Assembly (NCBI GenBank): GCA_021767845.1
Contig: JAASSQ010000182.1
Location: forward strand, 1-6,134
Length of the DNA stretch: 6,134 nt
Origin: Roseovarius sp.
Lineage (GTDB): Bacteria; Pseudomonadota; Alphaproteobacteria; Rhodobacterales; Rhodobacteraceae
Direction of reading: 5' to 3'
Shown: positions 5,605 to 6,134 of the stretch, in pieces
Position numbering within the stretch: the first letter of the stretch is position 1
How the letters are laid out: the number at the start of each line of letters is the position of its first letter
Made by a program: the position numbers and the translations under genes
The notes under the pieces: model-generated
What the model was told of the DNA's origin: nothing
Database searches by the model: none
What the model saw: the letters and a program-made list of their open reading frames with translations, nothing else

Positions 5605-6134
5605 ATGACCCTCCGCCCCCTGATCTCCTTCCTGCGCGATTTCCGCAAATCCGTCCGCGGCGCCATCTCGGTCGAGGCCGTGGTGATCGTCCCGATCCTG
5701 TTCTGGGCGCTCAACGCGACCTACGAATTCTTCGAGATCTACCGCTACAAGAGCATCCGCGAAAAGGCCAGCTACACGATCGTCGATCTGATCTCGCGCG
5801 AACAGGCCGACATCACGCAAACCTATCTCGACGGGGCCAAGGAGATCTTCGACGACTTCACCCACGACACCGGCAACAACCAGCTGCGCGTGACCATCCT
5901 GACCTACAACTCGGCCGATGACGAATACGCCGTCGTCTGGTCGGCGATCCGCGGCGACGGCCCGCTCAAGCAGCTCACGACCGAGGAGATGAAGAACCGC
6001 CACGCCATCCTGCCGATGCTGCCCAATGGCGGGCAACTCATCCAGGTCGAAAGCTATTCCGAGTATCAGACCCGGCTCAACATTCCGCAAAAGGGTCCGT
6101 TGCCGGTTTCGACCCGCGTGTTCACCAGCCCGCG
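5605..6134 (+). CDS. Second TadE/TadF-like pseudopilin protein, C-terminus outside window
   Basis: The frame opens at the ATG 5605-5607, with GGAG at 5591-5594 ten bases upstream, and stays open to the right edge, giving 176 residues plus two bases. The N-terminus is basic (MTLRPLISFLRDFRKSVR), followed by G19-A-I-S-V-E24-A-V-V-I-V-P and a hydrophobic helix to about residue 40. It shares the glycine and +5 glutamate cleavage pattern with the preceding TadE protein. The periplasmic part contains a predicted helix (about 50-85), a strand segment LRVTILTYN at 94-102, and ESYSEYQTRLN at 149-159. The visible part has no cysteine, unlike its neighbour. Proteins of this type usually end near 190 residues, so probably only a short tail is missing. 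It lies 4 bp after the TadE gene in the same operon and is probably the partner minor pseudopilin. The TadF label is inferred from gene order and size. Confidence 0.88.
   Translation, partial: MTLRPLISFLRDFRKSVRGAISVEAVVIVPILFWALNATYEFFEIYRYKSIREKASYTIVDLISREQADITQTYLDGAKEIFDDFTHDTGNNQLRVTILTYNSADDEYAVVWSAIRGDGPLKQLTTEEMKNRHAILPMLPNGGQLIQVESYSEYQTRLNIPQKGPLPVSTRVFTSP

Noticed and set aside
4959..6090. Two minus-strand open frames opposite the TadE- and TadF-like genes
   Set aside because: They overlap recognised genes almost entirely and have no family features or ribosome binding sites.

Overview
The window looks like the chromosome of a GC-rich alphaproteobacterium, most probably of the Rhodobacteraceae/Roseobacter group. 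The evidence is the very high G+C with strong third-position GC bias, the DnaG N-terminus, a 476-residue glutamate dehydrogenase of the mitochondrial-like class, and a Tad-type pseudopilin cassette of the kind common in that group. I see no tRNA, rRNA, insertion sequence, CRISPR array or sign of recent transfer.

Left half (about 1-2640), all read from the minus strand in the order gdh, small exported protein, dnaG. The glutamate dehydrogenase (2640 to 1210) is complete. A 104-residue protein with a signal peptide (1119 to 805) has no function I can name. DnaG primase starts at 746 and runs off the left edge after 248 residues, so its catalytic TOPRIM core is mostly outside. Two small GC-rich hairpins lie between the small gene and dnaG.

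Middle (2641-2991): a 351-bp divergent intergenic region. It is locally AT-richer than its surroundings and holds the ribosome binding sites of both flanking genes, two short perfect inverted repeats, three TTAA motifs (two of them spaced nearly like a CtrA box) and a weak promoter candidate.

Right half (2992-6134), plus strand: three tightly packed genes, clearly one operon (4-bp ATGA overlap, then a 4-bp gap). They encode a 692-residue membrane-anchored TadG-like protein with a von Willebrand factor A (VWA) domain, a TadE-family pseudopilin-like protein, and a second TadE/TadF-like protein cut by the right edge just before its expected C-terminus. Together they look like the minor-pseudopilin/TadG part of a tight-adherence (Tad/Flp) secretion-pilus system. 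No major pilin, prepilin peptidase, ATPase or secretin is visible here.

The window is mostly well-known families. The parts most worth a second look are the large, aromatic- and Asp/Asn-rich expansion inside the VWA protein, the near-CtrA motif upstream of the operon, and the antenna-like segment in the glutamate dehydrogenase.
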